From the NCBI RefSeq assembly GCF_018613325.1, contig NZ_JAGGQJ010000023.1, forward strand, positions 62,001 through 126,000: a stretch of DNA of 64,000 nt, written 5' to 3'. Within the stretch, counting starts at the first letter, position 1, and each line of letters starts with the position of its first letter. Below the pieces are notes generated by a model, which made no database searches, was not told the origin of the DNA, and was given only the letters and a program-made list of their open reading frames with translations. Source of the stretch: Bacillus sp. ISL-34. Lineage in GTDB: Bacteria > Bacillota > Bacilli > Bacillales > DSM-1321. Both the position numbers and the translations under genes were made by a program. Below, piece after piece: positions 35,497 to 44,513 of this stretch.

Positions 35497-36456
35497 ATGT
35501 CCCATGTTGTTTTACTTATCAGTCCCGAACAAATAAAGGCAATGAAGTCCCACTATTCTTCATCCCTGGCCGCCAAGCTGCCGCCTGGGAGCATCTTTTC
35601 CGCCAAACCGCCGCTATGTACGGTGACCGCCTATAAATCTGGAAAGGTGCTTTTCCAGGGTAAAAATGCCGAACTTGAAGCGGCAAAATGGCAAAATGGT
35701 ACCACTGCTGCAGCTCCAAAGAAAAAAACGGCATCCTCTGCGTCAGTGAATGTCCATCGTTATTCGCCGCCTGCAAATATCGGGACCATGTCAGTGATTG
35801 GTTCCGATGAGGTCGGAACAGGAGACTATTTCGGCCCGATCACCGTCGTAGCCGTATATGCAAAAAAGGAGCAACTTGCCCTATTGAAAGAACTTGGTGT
35901 CCAGGATTCCAAAAATCTGAAAGATCCACAGATCATCGAAATTGCCAAACAGATTAAGGATGTAGTGCCATTCAGCCTGCTCACATGCGACAACCCGAAA
36001 TATAATGCGCTCCAGGCAAAGGGAATGTCACAAGGAAAAATGAAGGCACTCCTCCATAACCAAGCAATCAAGAATCTCATGCAAAAAATCGACCCGGAAC
36101 AAGCGGAAGCGGTCCTTATTGATCAATTCGCTCAACCAGAGGTATTTTTCAATTACCTAAAAGGCCAAGAACTATTTCAAGCTAATGCCACCTATCTATG
36201 CACAAAAGCGGAAGGCATACACCTTGGAGTAGCAGCCGCATCCATCCTGGCCCGGTATGCATTCGTCAAACGCTTTGACTTGCTGAGTGAAAAAGCTCGA
36301 TTCAAAATCCCTAAAGGAGCCGGATTTGCAGTCGATGAAGCGGCCGCAAGATTGATTCATGAAAAAGGAATCGATTCATTAAACGAATTCACGAAAACCC
36401 ACTTCGCCAATACAGAAAAAGCGAAGCGACTATATCAACAGAAATATCATAAATGA
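35497..36456 (+). CDS. rnhC: ribonuclease HIII
   Basis: 319 residues. It removes RNA from RNA-DNA hybrids. N-terminal TBP-like substrate-binding domain (about 1-75), then an Ala/Lys-rich linker, then the RNase HII-type catalytic domain from about 95. That domain opens with GSDEVGTGDYFGP, giving the first catalytic Asp-Glu pair, and continues with GVQDSKNLKD, IDQFAQP and the late Asp region. A leading GNAT- or HII-type G-x-G is absent, as expected for HIII. The ribosome site is weak (TTAGGAG). Confidence 0.96.
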   Translation: MSHVVLLISPEQIKAMKSHYSSSLAAKLPPGSIFSAKPPLCTVTAYKSGKVLFQGKNAELEAAKWQNGTTAAAPKKKTASSASVNVHRYSPPANIGTMSVIGSDEVGTGDYFGPITVVAVYAKKEQLALLKELGVQDSKNLKDPQIIEIAKQIKDVVPFSLLTCDNPKYNALQAKGMSQGKMKALLHNQAIKNLMQKIDPEQAEAVLIDQFAQPEVFFNYLKGQELFQANATYLCTKAEGIHLGVAAASILARYAFVKRFDLLSEKARFKIPKGAGFAVDEAAARLIHEKGIDSLNEFTKTHFANTEKAKRLYQQKYHK

Positions 36457-36460
36457 AAGA

Positions 36461-36493
36461 AAGCGGCTGATCTTTTGGAACAGCCGCCTTTTT
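36461..36493 (+). terminator. terminator of rnhC
   Basis: AAGCGGCTG/CAGCCGCC stem with an 11-base loop, then TTTTT, 5 bases after the rnhC stop. Confidence 0.88.
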
Positions 36494-36590
36494 CTCGTGA
36501 GTTTGCACTATTTACTCGTGAGTTTGCGCGGTTTACTCGCGAGTTCGTGCGGTTTACTCGTAAGTTTGTTCCATTTACTCGTAAACTCCA
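36491..36590. repeat. 21-bp tandem repeat array, about five units
   Basis: Units beginning at 36491, 36512, 36533, 36554 and 36575 follow TTACTCGTGAGTTTGCGCGGT with changes at a few positions; the first lacks one base and the last is cut short. Each contains a near-palindrome such as CTCGCGAG. The array fills the space between the terminators of the convergent genes rnhC and pheT. It can be read as a repeating FTREFxR peptide, but it has no start or ribosome site. Confidence 0.9.
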
Positions 36591-36627
36591 AAAAGACAGC
36601 TCCCAAGATTCAGGGAGCTGTCTTTTG
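36590..36627 (-). terminator. terminator of pheT
   Basis: AAAAGACAGCTCCC/GGGAGCTGTCTTTT hairpin with an 8-base loop; works on both strands. Confidence 0.9.
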
Positions 36628-36631
36628 GGTT

Positions 36632-39046
36632 TTATCCTCTTAGTTCCGCGCCAGCTTTTTCTTTAACGGCTTCAAGCACTTTATCATGTGCTTTTGTAAT
36701 GTCCTCGTCCGTCAGTGTACGTTCCGGGTCAAAGTATTTTAGTGAGTAGGCAATGGATTTCTTGCCTTCCTCCATTCTTTCACCTTCGTATAAGTCGAAG
36801 ATGCTTACTTCTTTCAGAAGTTTGCCACCGGCTTCTTCAATAATATCCTGAATGTCCCCGGCTTTCGTAGCTTGATCCACAACGAGCGCGATATCGCGTG
36901 TGGTTGATGGATAGCGCGGAATGGTTTGGTAGGCAATCGGCGCGACTTCGGCTTCGGCCAATGCTTTTAGGGAAAGTTCAAAAATGTATGTTTCTTTAAT
37001 ATCCAAGTCTTTTTGGACAGTTGGGTGCACTTGGCCGATAAAGCCAATCACATCACCATTCAACAGTACTTCGGCTGTCCGTCCTGGATGCATGTCGTTA
37101 ATTTCCGCTTGGCGATAACTGATTTGATCAGCTAATCCAAGTGTATCGAATAATGCTTCGATTACACCTTTGGCTACAAAGAAATCCACTGGTTTTTTTT
37201 CACCTTGCCATGGATGTGACTCCCATAGGCCGGTTATTGCTCCAGCAATATGTTCTTTTTCTTCTGGCAGTTCTTGTTCGTCACGCTTAAAGAATACCGA
37301 ACCGATTTCATACAGTGCCAGTGAATCAATTTGGCGGGCATTGTTATATTTCACGACTTCCAGCAATTGTGGCACGATGCTTAAACGCAGCTGGCTCCGT
37401 TCTTCACTCATTGGCATTGCTAATCGTATGGATTCTCTTGCTTCCAATGCGAATTGGGACGCTTTTTCCTGGCTTGTCAGTGAATAGGTCACCGCTTGAT
37501 AAAGCCCTGCGCCTTCAAGTGTACGGCGTGCCTTCCGCCGTTTAATTTGATAGTCAGTCAAATGGCCTGGGGTAGCAGAACCGATCGGCAGTGTAGCGGG
37601 AATGTTATCATATCCATATAAACGTGCAGCCTCTTCGACTAAATCAGCTTCAATCGTAATATCACCACGGCGCGTCGGGACTGTGATTGTGAATGTTTCA
37701 TTGTCAAGTTCAACGCCGAATTGCAGACGTTTGAAGATCGATTCCACAACTGATACGGTCATGCTTGTTCCAAGAAGTGTGTTGATTTTTTCAAGAGTGA
37801 TGCTAATGACTGCAGGTTCCATTGTCAATTCGTCAACTTCTGCTGCTCCTTGTAAGACTGTTCCGCCTGCATATTGTGCAATCAATTGTGCAGCACGTTC
37901 TCCAGCTTCACGTACACGGGCCGGGTCGACGCCTTTTTCAAAGCGGGCACTGGCTTCACTGCGTAATCCATGGTCCTTTGAAGCTTTACGAACTACTGTA
38001 CCAGCAAAATATGCACTCTCAATAATGATGTTCGTCGTATCATTTTTCACTTCGGAATCCGCTCCGCCCATCACACCAGCTATCGCTACAGGCTCGCTGC
38101 CATTTGTGATCACTAAATGGTCAGGTGTCAAAGTGCGTTCAGCTTCATCCAATGTTACGATTTTTTCAGCATCCTTCGCTCTGCGGATGACGATTTCCTT
38201 TGAACCAAAGCGGTCATAGTCAAAGGCATGGAGCGGTTGGCCGTATTCAAGTAAAATGTAGTTCGTGATATCCACCACATTATTATGAGGCCTGATACCT
38301 GCAGACATCAGCCTAGTCTGCATCCAAAGCGGTGAGGGTCCGACCTTAACATCCTTGATGATTTTAGCAATGTATATCGGGTTATCCTCTTTCGCTTCCA
38401 CTTTGACACTGATATAATCAGTTGCTTTTTCCTCTGCCTCTTCTTTCTCGACAACCGGCCATTTCACTTCCCGGCCTAGAATGGCTCCCACTTCGTATGC
38501 AACACCAAGCATGCTCAATGCGTCGGAACGGTTAGGAGTAAGCCCAAGTTCCAGCACTTCATCACTTAAACCAAGTTCCTCCAATGCATCTTTCCCCACT
38601 TCCACATCATTAGGGAAGACGAAGATACCTGTAGCATAATCCTTGGAAACGAGCTTGGATTCGAAGCCCAATTCCTGAAGCGAGCAAATCATCCCGTGCG
38701 ATTCCTCTCCGCGAAGTTTCGCTTTCTTGATTTTGAAATTACCTGGAAGGACTGCGCCAACAGTAGCGACTGCGACTTTTTGGCCTTTATCGACATTCGG
38801 TGCGCCACAGATAATCTGAACGGGATTTTCGGCCCCGATATCAACTTGGCATTTATTCAATTTATCAGCATTTGGATGCTGTTCACGTTCAAGGACATGC
38901 CCGATGACGACTCCTTTTAGCCCTTCACTTTTCTTTTCCACCCCTTCAACCTCAATGCCGCTTTTCGTGATTTTGTCAGCTAGCTCCGTCGCATTGATGC
39001 CTGAAAGGTCAACATAATCTTGTAACCATTTATATGACACAAACAT
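36632..39046 (-). CDS. pheT: phenylalanyl-tRNA synthetase beta subunit
   Basis: 804 residues, full length. An OB-fold tRNA-binding domain lies at 40-150 ([25 protein letters not shown]), the B3/B4 editing module at about 210-400 and B5 at about 410-480. The last 100 residues are the anticodon-binding FDX domain ([36 protein letters not shown]). It pairs with PheS to charge tRNA-Phe. It follows pheS by 28 bases in one transcript controlled by the Phe T-box. Confidence 0.97.
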   Translation of the reverse strand: MFVSYKWLQDYVDLSGINATELADKITKSGIEVEGVEKKSEGLKGVVIGHVLEREQHPNADKLNKCQVDIGAENPVQIICGAPNVDKGQKVAVATVGAVLPGNFKIKKAKLRGEESHGMICSLQELGFESKLVSKDYATGIFVFPNDVEVGKDALEELGLSDEVLELGLTPNRSDALSMLGVAYEVGAILGREVKWPVVEKEEAEEKATDYISVKVEAKEDNPIYIAKIIKDVKVGPSPLWMQTRLMSAGIRPHNNVVDITNYILLEYGQPLHAFDYDRFGSKEIVIRRAKDAEKIVTLDEAERTLTPDHLVITNGSEPVAIAGVMGGADSEVKNDTTNIIIESAYFAGTVVRKASKDHGLRSEASARFEKGVDPARVREAGERAAQLIAQYAGGTVLQGAAEVDELTMEPAVISITLEKINTLLGTSMTVSVVESIFKRLQFGVELDNETFTITVPTRRGDITIEADLVEEAARLYGYDNIPATLPIGSATPGHLTDYQIKRRKARRTLEGAGLYQAVTYSLTSQEKASQFALEARESIRLAMPMSEERSQLRLSIVPQLLEVVKYNNARQIDSLALYEIGSVFFKRDEQELPEEKEHIAGAITGLWESHPWQGEKKPVDFFVAKGVIEALFDTLGLADQISYRQAEINDMHPGRTAEVLLNGDVIGFIGQVHPTVQKDLDIKETYIFELSLKALAEAEVAPIAYQTIPRYPSTTRDIALVVDQATKAGDIQDIIEEAGGKLLKEVSIFDLYEGERMEEGKKSIAYSLKYFDPERTLTDEDITKAHDKVLEAVKEKAGAELRG

Positions 39047-39074
39047 GGTAGGTCCTCCTTTTTAAAATAAAAAT

Positions 39075-40115
39075 TTATGCTTCGTGATGGTTGAATTGTT
39101 TTAAGAATCGAACATCATTCGTATAGAAATGACGGATATCGTCCACACCGTACTTCAACATGGCAATCCGTTCCACGCCGATTCCAAATGCGAATCCAGA
39201 GTATTTCTTGGAATCGAAGCCAGCCATTTCAAGGACGTTCGGATGAACGATCCCGCCGCCAAGCACTTCGATCCAGCCTGTTTGTTTACATACACTGCAG
39301 CCTTTACCACCGCAGATTTTACAAGAAATATCCACTTCGACGGAAGGCTCCGTAAATGGGAAGAAACTTGGACGAAGACGGATTTCACGATCTTGCCCGA
39401 ATACTTTTTTCGCAAATACGTCAAGCGTTCCTTTCAGATCGCTCATGCTGATGTTCTCATCGATGACCAAGCCCTCAATTTGCTGGAATTGATGGGAGTG
39501 TGTCGCATCATCGTTATCACGGCGATATACTTTTCCCGGGCAAATGATTTTAACAGGACCTTGACCTTTATGTTTTTCCATCGTTCTGGCTTGAACAGGT
39601 GACGTGTGCGTACGCATCAGGATTTCATCCGTGATGTAGAAGGAATCCTGCATATCACGTGCCGGATGGCTTTTTGGCAAGTTAAGTGCCTCGAAGTTGT
39701 AGTAGTCGCTTTCAACTTCAGGGCCTTCCGCAACGGTATAACCCATACCGATGAATAAGTCTTCGATTTCTTCCACGACACGTGTTAATGGGTGAAGGTT
39801 CCCCTTGTTTACCGGACGTCCTGGAAGTGTGACGTCAATCGTTTCAGTTGCTAGCTTTGCATTGACTGCCGCAGTTTCAAGTGCTTTTTGTTTCTCCTCG
39901 ATCTTTGTTGCGATCGCTTCCCGTACATCATTGGCTAGTGCCCCGATTTTCGGGCGTTCTTCGGCAGATAATTTACCCATGCCGCGCAATACCTCAGTGA
40001 TTGGCCCTTTTTTCCCTAAATAAGCAACACGGACTTCATTCAGTTCTTTTAATTCGGAAGCGGCGGCAACTTTTTGCAACGCTTCTTCCTGCAGTTCTAG
40101 TAATCGTTCCTGCAT
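39075..40115 (-). CDS. pheS: phenylalanyl-tRNA synthetase alpha subunit
   Basis: 346 residues from ATG 40115, which follows AAAGGAGG by about 8 bases; the adjacent upstream ATG (40118) is nearly as good, while the frame to 40169 enters the leader. An N-terminal coiled coil is followed by the class II catalytic core: [26 protein letters not shown], the [16 protein letters not shown] motif 2 region, and [16 protein letters not shown] as motif 3. It acts as a heterotetramer with PheT. Confidence 0.97.
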   Translation of the reverse strand: MQERLLELQEEALQKVAAASELKELNEVRVAYLGKKGPITEVLRGMGKLSAEERPKIGALANDVREAIATKIEEKQKALETAAVNAKLATETIDVTLPGRPVNKGNLHPLTRVVEEIEDLFIGMGYTVAEGPEVESDYYNFEALNLPKSHPARDMQDSFYITDEILMRTHTSPVQARTMEKHKGQGPVKIICPGKVYRRDNDDATHSHQFQQIEGLVIDENISMSDLKGTLDVFAKKVFGQDREIRLRPSFFPFTEPSVEVDISCKICGGKGCSVCKQTGWIEVLGGGIVHPNVLEMAGFDSKKYSGFAFGIGVERIAMLKYGVDDIRHFYTNDVRFLKQFNHHEA

Positions 40116-40154
40116 CATGTCTTCCTCCTTTATTTTCCTTTTGTAAAAATGAAC

Positions 40155-40400
40155 ACAAAAAAACCCCAATCCCTAAAGGGACGAGGTTTATGTATCGCGG
40201 TACCACCCTTATTAGTGCACAAACAAATAAACTTCTGCACTCACTTCATTAAAAATAACGGCTCTTCACCGGAACATTTTTCGGACATCCTGTCTTCCCA
40301 ATGCCAACTCGAAAGGTGAATTCCCTTAAGCGGTGCCATAAAAATGCTTTCAGTCAAGGCATTTTTTCCCTGGATATGGTTAACTTAAGCTACTACTCTT
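40155..40400 (-). ncRNA. T-box leader, phenylalanine specifier, of pheST
   Basis: On the minus strand the T-box AGGGTGGTACCGCGAT lies at 40209-40194. A terminator hairpin follows (AACCTCGTCCC...GGGATTGGGGTT, then T7, ending about 40157). The specifier motif GAA-UUC-ACC is at 40323-40315, so the specifier UUC at 40320-40318 encodes phenylalanine. This matches the regulated genes. Confidence 0.95.
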
Positions 40401-40459
40401 TGTCATCGTCGTTTTCATTATAAAATTCTGTTTTATTATATTATAATTCTTCGGCCGTT

Positions 40460-41218
40460 TCAAATCGATTTTCGTAAATGGTACATTAAAATCCCGGCAG
40501 CGATCCCCACATTCAGTGATTCGCTTTTTCCGTAGATGGGAATATAAAGGTTTTTTGTCGTTTTCTCCAGTAATTCCTTCGATACTCCCTGGCCTTCATT
40601 ACCGACCAGCAGGGCAAATCGGGAAGACTTTTCCACTTCTTCAAATGGCGATGCGCCTTCTAATGCCGTGCCATAAACCGGTGTGCCGCTTTGCTTCAGC
40701 TCATCGATGATTTCGGAAAGGTTCCCTTTAATGACAGGCATATGGAAGAGGCTCCCTTGCGTCGAACGGACCACTTTAGGATTATACAAGTCAGCACACC
40801 CTTCGCCAAGTATGACCGCATCGATTCCAGCTGCATCTGCTGTCCTGATCATCGTTCCTATATTCCCTGGATCTTGGACGGCATCAATCAACAATAGTTT
40901 ATCCGGATTGATGGACGCCATGCTTGTCAATTTCTGTTCACAAACCGCGGCAATTCCCTGCGGGGCTTCGGTATCACAAATCGCCTTCATTATATCATTT
41001 TTCACATAAATGAGTTCTGTGTCTTCCACCTTAAAATGGGCAGGCATTTCAGTTTCTTCATTGATGATCACTTCCAAGACGATTTCTTCTTTTAAGGCTT
41101 CTTCAACAAGGTGAAAACCCTCGACTAAATATTTACCTGTTTTATCGCGTTCTTTTTTCGTCAAAAGTTTTTTCCATTGCTTAACTTGCGGGTTTTTTAC
41201 GGATTCTATATATTTCAA
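40460..41218 (-). CDS. ysgA: SpoU/TrmH family RNA methyltransferase (YsgA)
   Basis: 252 residues. A 2'-O-methyltransferase fold with the N-terminal SpoU substrate-binding domain (KYLVEGFHLVEEAL) and the knotted catalytic domain: DPGNIGTMIRTADAAG, LLVGNEGQGVS and SLNVGIAAGILMYHLR. The rRNA or tRNA site is unknown. I start at TTG 41218 (GGAG 9 bases upstream, and the protein then begins LKYIESVKNP like its relatives) rather than at 41317. The gene is divergent from sspI. Confidence 0.93.
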   Translation of the reverse strand: MKYIESVKNPQVKQWKKLLTKKERDKTGKYLVEGFHLVEEALKEEIVLEVIINEETEMPAHFKVEDTELIYVKNDIMKAICDTEAPQGIAAVCEQKLTSMASINPDKLLLIDAVQDPGNIGTMIRTADAAGIDAVILGEGCADLYNPKVVRSTQGSLFHMPVIKGNLSEIIDELKQSGTPVYGTALEGASPFEEVEKSSRFALLVGNEGQGVSKELLEKTTKNLYIPIYGKSESLNVGIAAGILMYHLRKSI

Positions 41219-41340
41219 GGGTAAACGCTCCTTTAACTTCACACTGATTTTCCTATTATAACGCAATTCACATACATATTGCATGCGAGTTTGTGAAATG
41301 CTATTAATGTCAGTCATTATGTGTTAGAGGAGGAATAATT

Positions 41341-41550
41341 ATGAATTTGAACTTACGTAATGCGATTATCCAAAATGTATCTGGAAATTCGCAAGAACAA
41401 CTGGAAGACACGATTGTCGATGCCATACAAAATGGTGAGGAAAAAATGCTTCCTGGTTTGGGAGTATTATTCGAGGTCATCTGGCAAAATTCATCTGAGC
41501 AGGAAAAACAGGAAATGATCACTGCCCTCGAAGAAGGATTAAAAAAATAA
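41341..41550 (+). CDS. sspI: small acid-soluble spore protein I
   Basis: 69 residues, the family length. [29 protein letters not shown] and [15 protein letters not shown] are the SspI signature. It is a minor SASP made in the forespore, expected under sigma-G. GAGGAGG lies 8 bases before ATG. The upstream 40 bases have GCATATTGC and CTATTA-like elements, but I could not fix a clear sigma-G promoter. Followed by a bidirectional terminator. Confidence 0.96.
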   Translation: MNLNLRNAIIQNVSGNSQEQLEDTIVDAIQNGEEKMLPGLGVLFEVIWQNSSEQEKQEMITALEEGLKK

Positions 41551-41577
41551 CAGCCTTCAAAGGCTGTTATTTTTTTG
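41548..41577. terminator. bidirectional terminator between sspI and a stress gene
   Basis: AATAACAGCCTT/AAGGCTGTTATTTTTTT hairpin; serves sspI (plus) and overlaps the end of the minus-strand gene. Confidence 0.88.
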
Positions 41578-41950
41578 ATTTCGCTTCGCCAGCCTTCAGT
41601 TCTTCGATGGAGACTTCTTCATCAAGCAGCAAGATGAACTTTTTTGCTTTCACTTCTTCAAGCATCGCTTTTGTTTCAGCAAAAGAGTAGCCGTATTTCG
41701 TGAAAAAGCTGCGTAAATCTCCAGATCCTTCATCTGTAAAGTAGTGGAAGATTTTTAAAAAAAGAGAGTCCTCCTTATCCTGATTGGCGATGATCAGTAT
41801 ATCCGTATTTTCATTTCCAAGCTGCACATAATTTTTTATATCAGCTGCCACTGTCATTTGGGTGCCAGATACGCCTTTAGCTTTTAAGTCTTGAATTGCA
41901 GCAAGTAGTTCCGGGTTAGAGTCAAAAACACCATACACGTTTTTTTCCAT
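41567..41950 (-). CDS. general stress protein, GSP17M/YflT domain
   Basis: 127 residues, one GSP17M domain from start to end: KNVYGVFDSNPELLAAIQDLKAKG, MTVAADIKNY, the DILIIANQDKEDSLFLKIFHYFTDEGSGDLRSFF block, and KAKKFILLLDEEV. The acidic/basic tail is short. This is the smallest of three paralogues in a row (41.5-44.3 kb). A sigma-B-like promoter lies at 42001-42025. The molecular function is unknown. Confidence 0.85.
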   Translation of the reverse strand: MEKNVYGVFDSNPELLAAIQDLKAKGVSGTQMTVAADIKNYVQLGNENTDILIIANQDKEDSLFLKIFHYFTDEGSGDLRSFFTKYGYSFAETKAMLEEVKAKKFILLLDEEVSIEELKAGEAKSKK

Positions 41951-42000
41951 GTTTCTCCCTCTCCTTGTTACTCTACTAAAAATAAAATTCCTTTGTCATT

Positions 42001-42025
42001 ATACCTTGCGGCTTTAACAATAAAC
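42001..42025 (-). promoter_or_regulatory. sigma-B-like promoter of the 127-aa stress gene
   Basis: GTTTAT (42025-42020), 13-base spacer, AGGTAT (42006-42001) on the minus strand; the consensus is GTTTAA-N12/14-GGGTAT. Confidence 0.65.
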
Positions 42026-42099
42026 AAGCAAATAGTATAGCGGAGATCCCTAACTAACGAACGGGGGAACGCTTTGCCTAAAGGGTTTTTTCATTCCTA

Positions 42100-42129
42100 A
42101 AAAATAACAGCCTTGTGAAGGCTGTTATC
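42100..42129. terminator. terminator-like hairpin
   Basis: AAAATAACAGCC/GGCTGTTAT stem with a short loop. Its arms nearly repeat those of the sspI terminator at 41548 and lie at the edge of the GC-rich repeat region. Confidence 0.6.
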
Positions 42130-42179
42130 TCAGTTTGTAGACAAAAGGGGTTCCATCTAAATTTTAAAACAAAGTTGAT

Positions 42180-42300
42180 TAGTGCGGGTGTTCGAGACTC
42201 CTGCAGGAAAAGCGCGTCCAGGGGAGACATTGCAGGCGCATAGGCGCCGAGGGCGGACCGCCCGCGAAAAAGCGAGTGCCTGGAGGCATCGTTCAAGTTA
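42180..42300. repeat. GC-rich dispersed-type intergenic repeat
   Basis: About 120 bases, clearly more GC-rich than the surroundings. They begin GTTCGAGACTCCTGCAGGAA and contain GGGGAGACATTGCAGG, GAGGGCGGACCGCCCGCGAA and AAGCGAGTGCCTGGAGG. I recognise this as the type of repeat scattered in intergenic regions of many Bacillus genomes. No transposase or coding frame is associated. It lies between two hairpins and between two stress paralogues. Confidence 0.7.
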
Positions 42301-42321
42301 TACAAACCCGGTTTGTCTACT

Positions 42322-42352
42322 GTCTGAACAGCATTGTTCAGGCTGTTATTTT
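42322..42352 (+). terminator. terminator-like hairpin bordering the repeat
   Basis: AACAGC/GCTGTT arms with an internal TGAACA/TGTTCA and a T run on the plus strand. It lies just after the end of the 270-aa stress gene. Confidence 0.45.
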
Positions 42353-42358
42353 TGCGTA

Positions 42359-43171
42359 TTACAGATTGTCGGTATTGATTCGATTTTTGATGTATTCATC
42401 CTGCAAGCCTTCCTCTTGCTGCCCGTCAGCATTCGGGCTCACGGTCCGATCCAGGGATCCTTGTGCATCAAGGACTTTATCAGTATCAGCAGAAAACGGG
42501 TCTGCATGAGGGTCGCTTGCTAATGTTCCTTCATAATTCCCTGGTTTTTGCTTCTTAAATTTTTCTGTGGAGTTCCCCCAGATTTCCCTTTCTTGAGCTC
42601 GCTTCGTATCCAGCTCTTCATTTTCAAAGATGTTGGCAGAATTCCCATGAAGTTCTTCGCTTCTTCCTGGCTGTGCTTCCACTTCCCCTGTTTGATAGGC
42701 ATTTGCTGTTGTTTCAGGAAAAAGGTTCGGGTCCGGATTGTTCACCACCCCTGTTTTAAGCGGATTCTCTGTAGATTCGTCCGTATTCTCCATGCGATTG
42801 GAAGTTATGCTCTCTTGTGCTGATACGGTTTCCGATTCATCTAAAAGAATTAGGAATTTCCCAGCCTCCACTTCATTTATATAAGCGGTGGCTTCATTAT
42901 CGGCAAGCCCTAACCCACCTAATCGGTTCCTTATATCTTCAGAACCCTCGTTTAGGAAAAAGTGTTTCATCTTATCAATGTAGGAATCCTCGTTAGAGTT
43001 AGTAACGACGTCGACATCCGGATCACGCTTTTGATTGACGAAATCCAAATCTTCTTTCTTATCAGCTATTACCGTTATTCCTCCTTCATGGACCCCCTTT
43101 TCCTTGAGGGATTGAATAGCCTGGATTATTTCTCTTTCCGTATTAAAAACACCATATAATGTTTTTCCCAT
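42359..43171 (-). CDS. general stress protein, GSP17M domain with long acidic tail
   Basis: 270 residues from ATG 43171 (AGGAGG ribosome site); the frame reaches 43192. Residues 1-115 are a GSP17M domain like its neighbours (KTLYGVFNTEREIIQAIQSLKEKGV, ITVIADKKEDLDFVNQ, FLILLDE). The rest is low-complexity, polar and Asn/Glu/Asp-rich, with HADPFSADTDK and no second domain, unlike the YsnF paralogue next door. It has a perfect sigma-B promoter. Confidence 0.82.
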   Translation of the reverse strand: MGKTLYGVFNTEREIIQAIQSLKEKGVHEGGITVIADKKEDLDFVNQKRDPDVDVVTNSNEDSYIDKMKHFFLNEGSEDIRNRLGGLGLADNEATAYINEVEAGKFLILLDESETVSAQESITSNRMENTDESTENPLKTGVVNNPDPNLFPETTANAYQTGEVEAQPGRSEELHGNSANIFENEELDTKRAQEREIWGNSTEKFKKQKPGNYEGTLASDPHADPFSADTDKVLDAQGSLDRTVSPNADGQQEEGLQDEYIKNRINTDNL

Positions 43172-43218
43172 GCATCTTCCTCCTCCTATCATTCCGATAT
43201 TTCTTCTTATGTGTATTT

Positions 43219-43243
43219 ATACCCTGATGGGTGCTAATTAAAC
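43219..43243 (-). promoter_or_regulatory. sigma-B promoter of the 270-aa stress gene
   Basis: GTTTAA (43243-43238), 13 bases, GGGTAT (43224-43219) on the minus strand: an exact consensus match. Confidence 0.88.
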
Positions 43244-43282
43244 ACTCCCCTAGGTTCGAACCTTTGACCAAGCTTTGAAATC

Positions 43283-43314
43283 AAAAAAAACCTGCAGTTT
43301 TAAAAACTGCAGGT
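43283..43314 (-). terminator. terminator of the ysnF-type gene
   Basis: ACCTGCAGTTT/AAACTGCAGGT with a 3-base loop and eight T on the minus strand. Confidence 0.9.
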
Positions 43315-43328
43315 CATTTCCTTCACTC

Positions 43329-44258
43329 TTAGAAGCGGTCGGTTCTACGTTCAGTTGCATTTTTCTCATTCACGATCGATTCATCTGTACTATCAAGCTG
43401 GATATCTTCCTTTTTAAGAGTATCCCGAACTTGTTCCGTTTCTTGTACAGCATGTTTCTTGATGACAATTTCATCTGTGACGACCGGTTTTTTCGAAACT
43501 TCCAATTTTTCTTCAACAACGGGGATCCGTATTGTTTCCCCATCTTCAATGCTTCCAGTTTCCAGATCCGATTCACGTCCTGAAACTGATCTATGCTCGA
43601 CTGTCACTTCTTCGTGTTCAACAGGGACATTAATCGTTTTATGTTGTTCATTGACTTCTTTGTTAATGACGACTTCACCTGTCTGTACTCTTTCTTTATC
43701 AATTTTCAGCTGTTCTTCCCGAAGTTTAAGCGTCCTTTCATCCTCTGGCAATTCACGGCCTTGTCCGTTGACTCCATAAACATCTTCTTTATTTAATGTA
43801 TCGGTTTTTTCAGTGCCATTATACAGTTGGTTAGTGGAATTTGTATCAAGCCTTGTACCTGCAGTGTCCATTGTACCAGTTGTGAATTTATCTCTTGCCG
43901 TTCCAAGATGGCCTTCACCTTCTTCAACCAAAACCAGGACTTTTCCATTTTCTACATCAAAGACATGTTCAGCCGCTTCACTATTCGAAAGGCCTGCATT
44001 CGCCAGTCTTGTTGAAAGGTCTGCCGTATCTTCCGGCATGAAGAAACGTGCCACCTTGTCCATAAATGATTCGTCGTTAGGAACATTCGTCATTGTATGA
44101 ACATCCGTTTCGCGTTGAGTGTTCGTGAAATCCAATGTTTCTTCCTTGTCTGCAACGACCGTTATATCGTCCCCTTCAAAGCCCTTTGCTTTAAGTGCAT
44201 TAATTGCTTGGATCACTTCTGCATTTGATTCATATACTCCATATACTGTTTTATTCAT
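43329..44258 (-). CDS. ysnF: general stress protein YsnF (GSP17M + DUF2382)
   Basis: 309 residues. The N-terminal GSP17M domain is residues 1-115 (KTVYGVYESNAEVIQAINALKAKGF... KVLVLVEEGEG). A Thr/Asn-rich linker follows. The C-terminal DUF2382 domain is at about 175-290 (LKLREEQLKIDKERVQTGEVVINKEV, INVPVEHEEVTVEHRSV, RIPVVEEKLEVSKKPVVTDEIVIKK). B. subtilis YsnF has this architecture and belongs to the sigma-B regulon. A sigma-B promoter is present here. The role is unknown. Confidence 0.92.
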   Translation of the reverse strand: MNKTVYGVYESNAEVIQAINALKAKGFEGDDITVVADKEETLDFTNTQRETDVHTMTNVPNDESFMDKVARFFMPEDTADLSTRLANAGLSNSEAAEHVFDVENGKVLVLVEEGEGHLGTARDKFTTGTMDTAGTRLDTNSTNQLYNGTEKTDTLNKEDVYGVNGQGRELPEDERTLKLREEQLKIDKERVQTGEVVINKEVNEQHKTINVPVEHEEVTVEHRSVSGRESDLETGSIEDGETIRIPVVEEKLEVSKKPVVTDEIVIKKHAVQETEQVRDTLKKEDIQLDSTDESIVNEKNATERRTDRF

Positions 44259-44313
44259 TTTACATTCCTCCTTAGGTTTTGTTGTTTCGTTTAGTGGGTG
44301 CTATGTATAAACT

Positions 44314-44338
44314 CTACCCGCTATGAACCTAAATAAAC
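44314..44338 (-). promoter_or_regulatory. sigma-B promoter of ysnF
   Basis: GTTTAT (44338-44333), 13-base spacer, GGGTAG (44319-44314) on the minus strand. Confidence 0.78.
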
Positions 44339-44513
44339 GAGGAATCAATATTTCATTTTTGTTATATCATTTACAAATCGTTCTCAGCACAGAACATTTT
44401 TTCAATTGATATCGAGGGTTTACAAGGGTTTCCCTATTTATAAAAATGTAATGTTTAACCAATTAATCCCATTTTATGATTTCATATTTTTGCTGGCATT
44501 CTTTTTCCTTCTA

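Noticed and set aside
36491..36590. CRISPR array
   Set aside because: Units are directly adjacent with no spacers, and no cas gene is nearby.
36475..36666. A plus-strand frame reading FTREFARFTREF repeats
   Set aside because: It is only the translation of the 21-bp tandem repeat; it overlaps two terminators and has no start signal.
41341..41550. A firm sigma-G promoter for sspI
   Set aside because: Elements resembling the boxes exist upstream but the spacing and sequence did not fit well enough to report a site.
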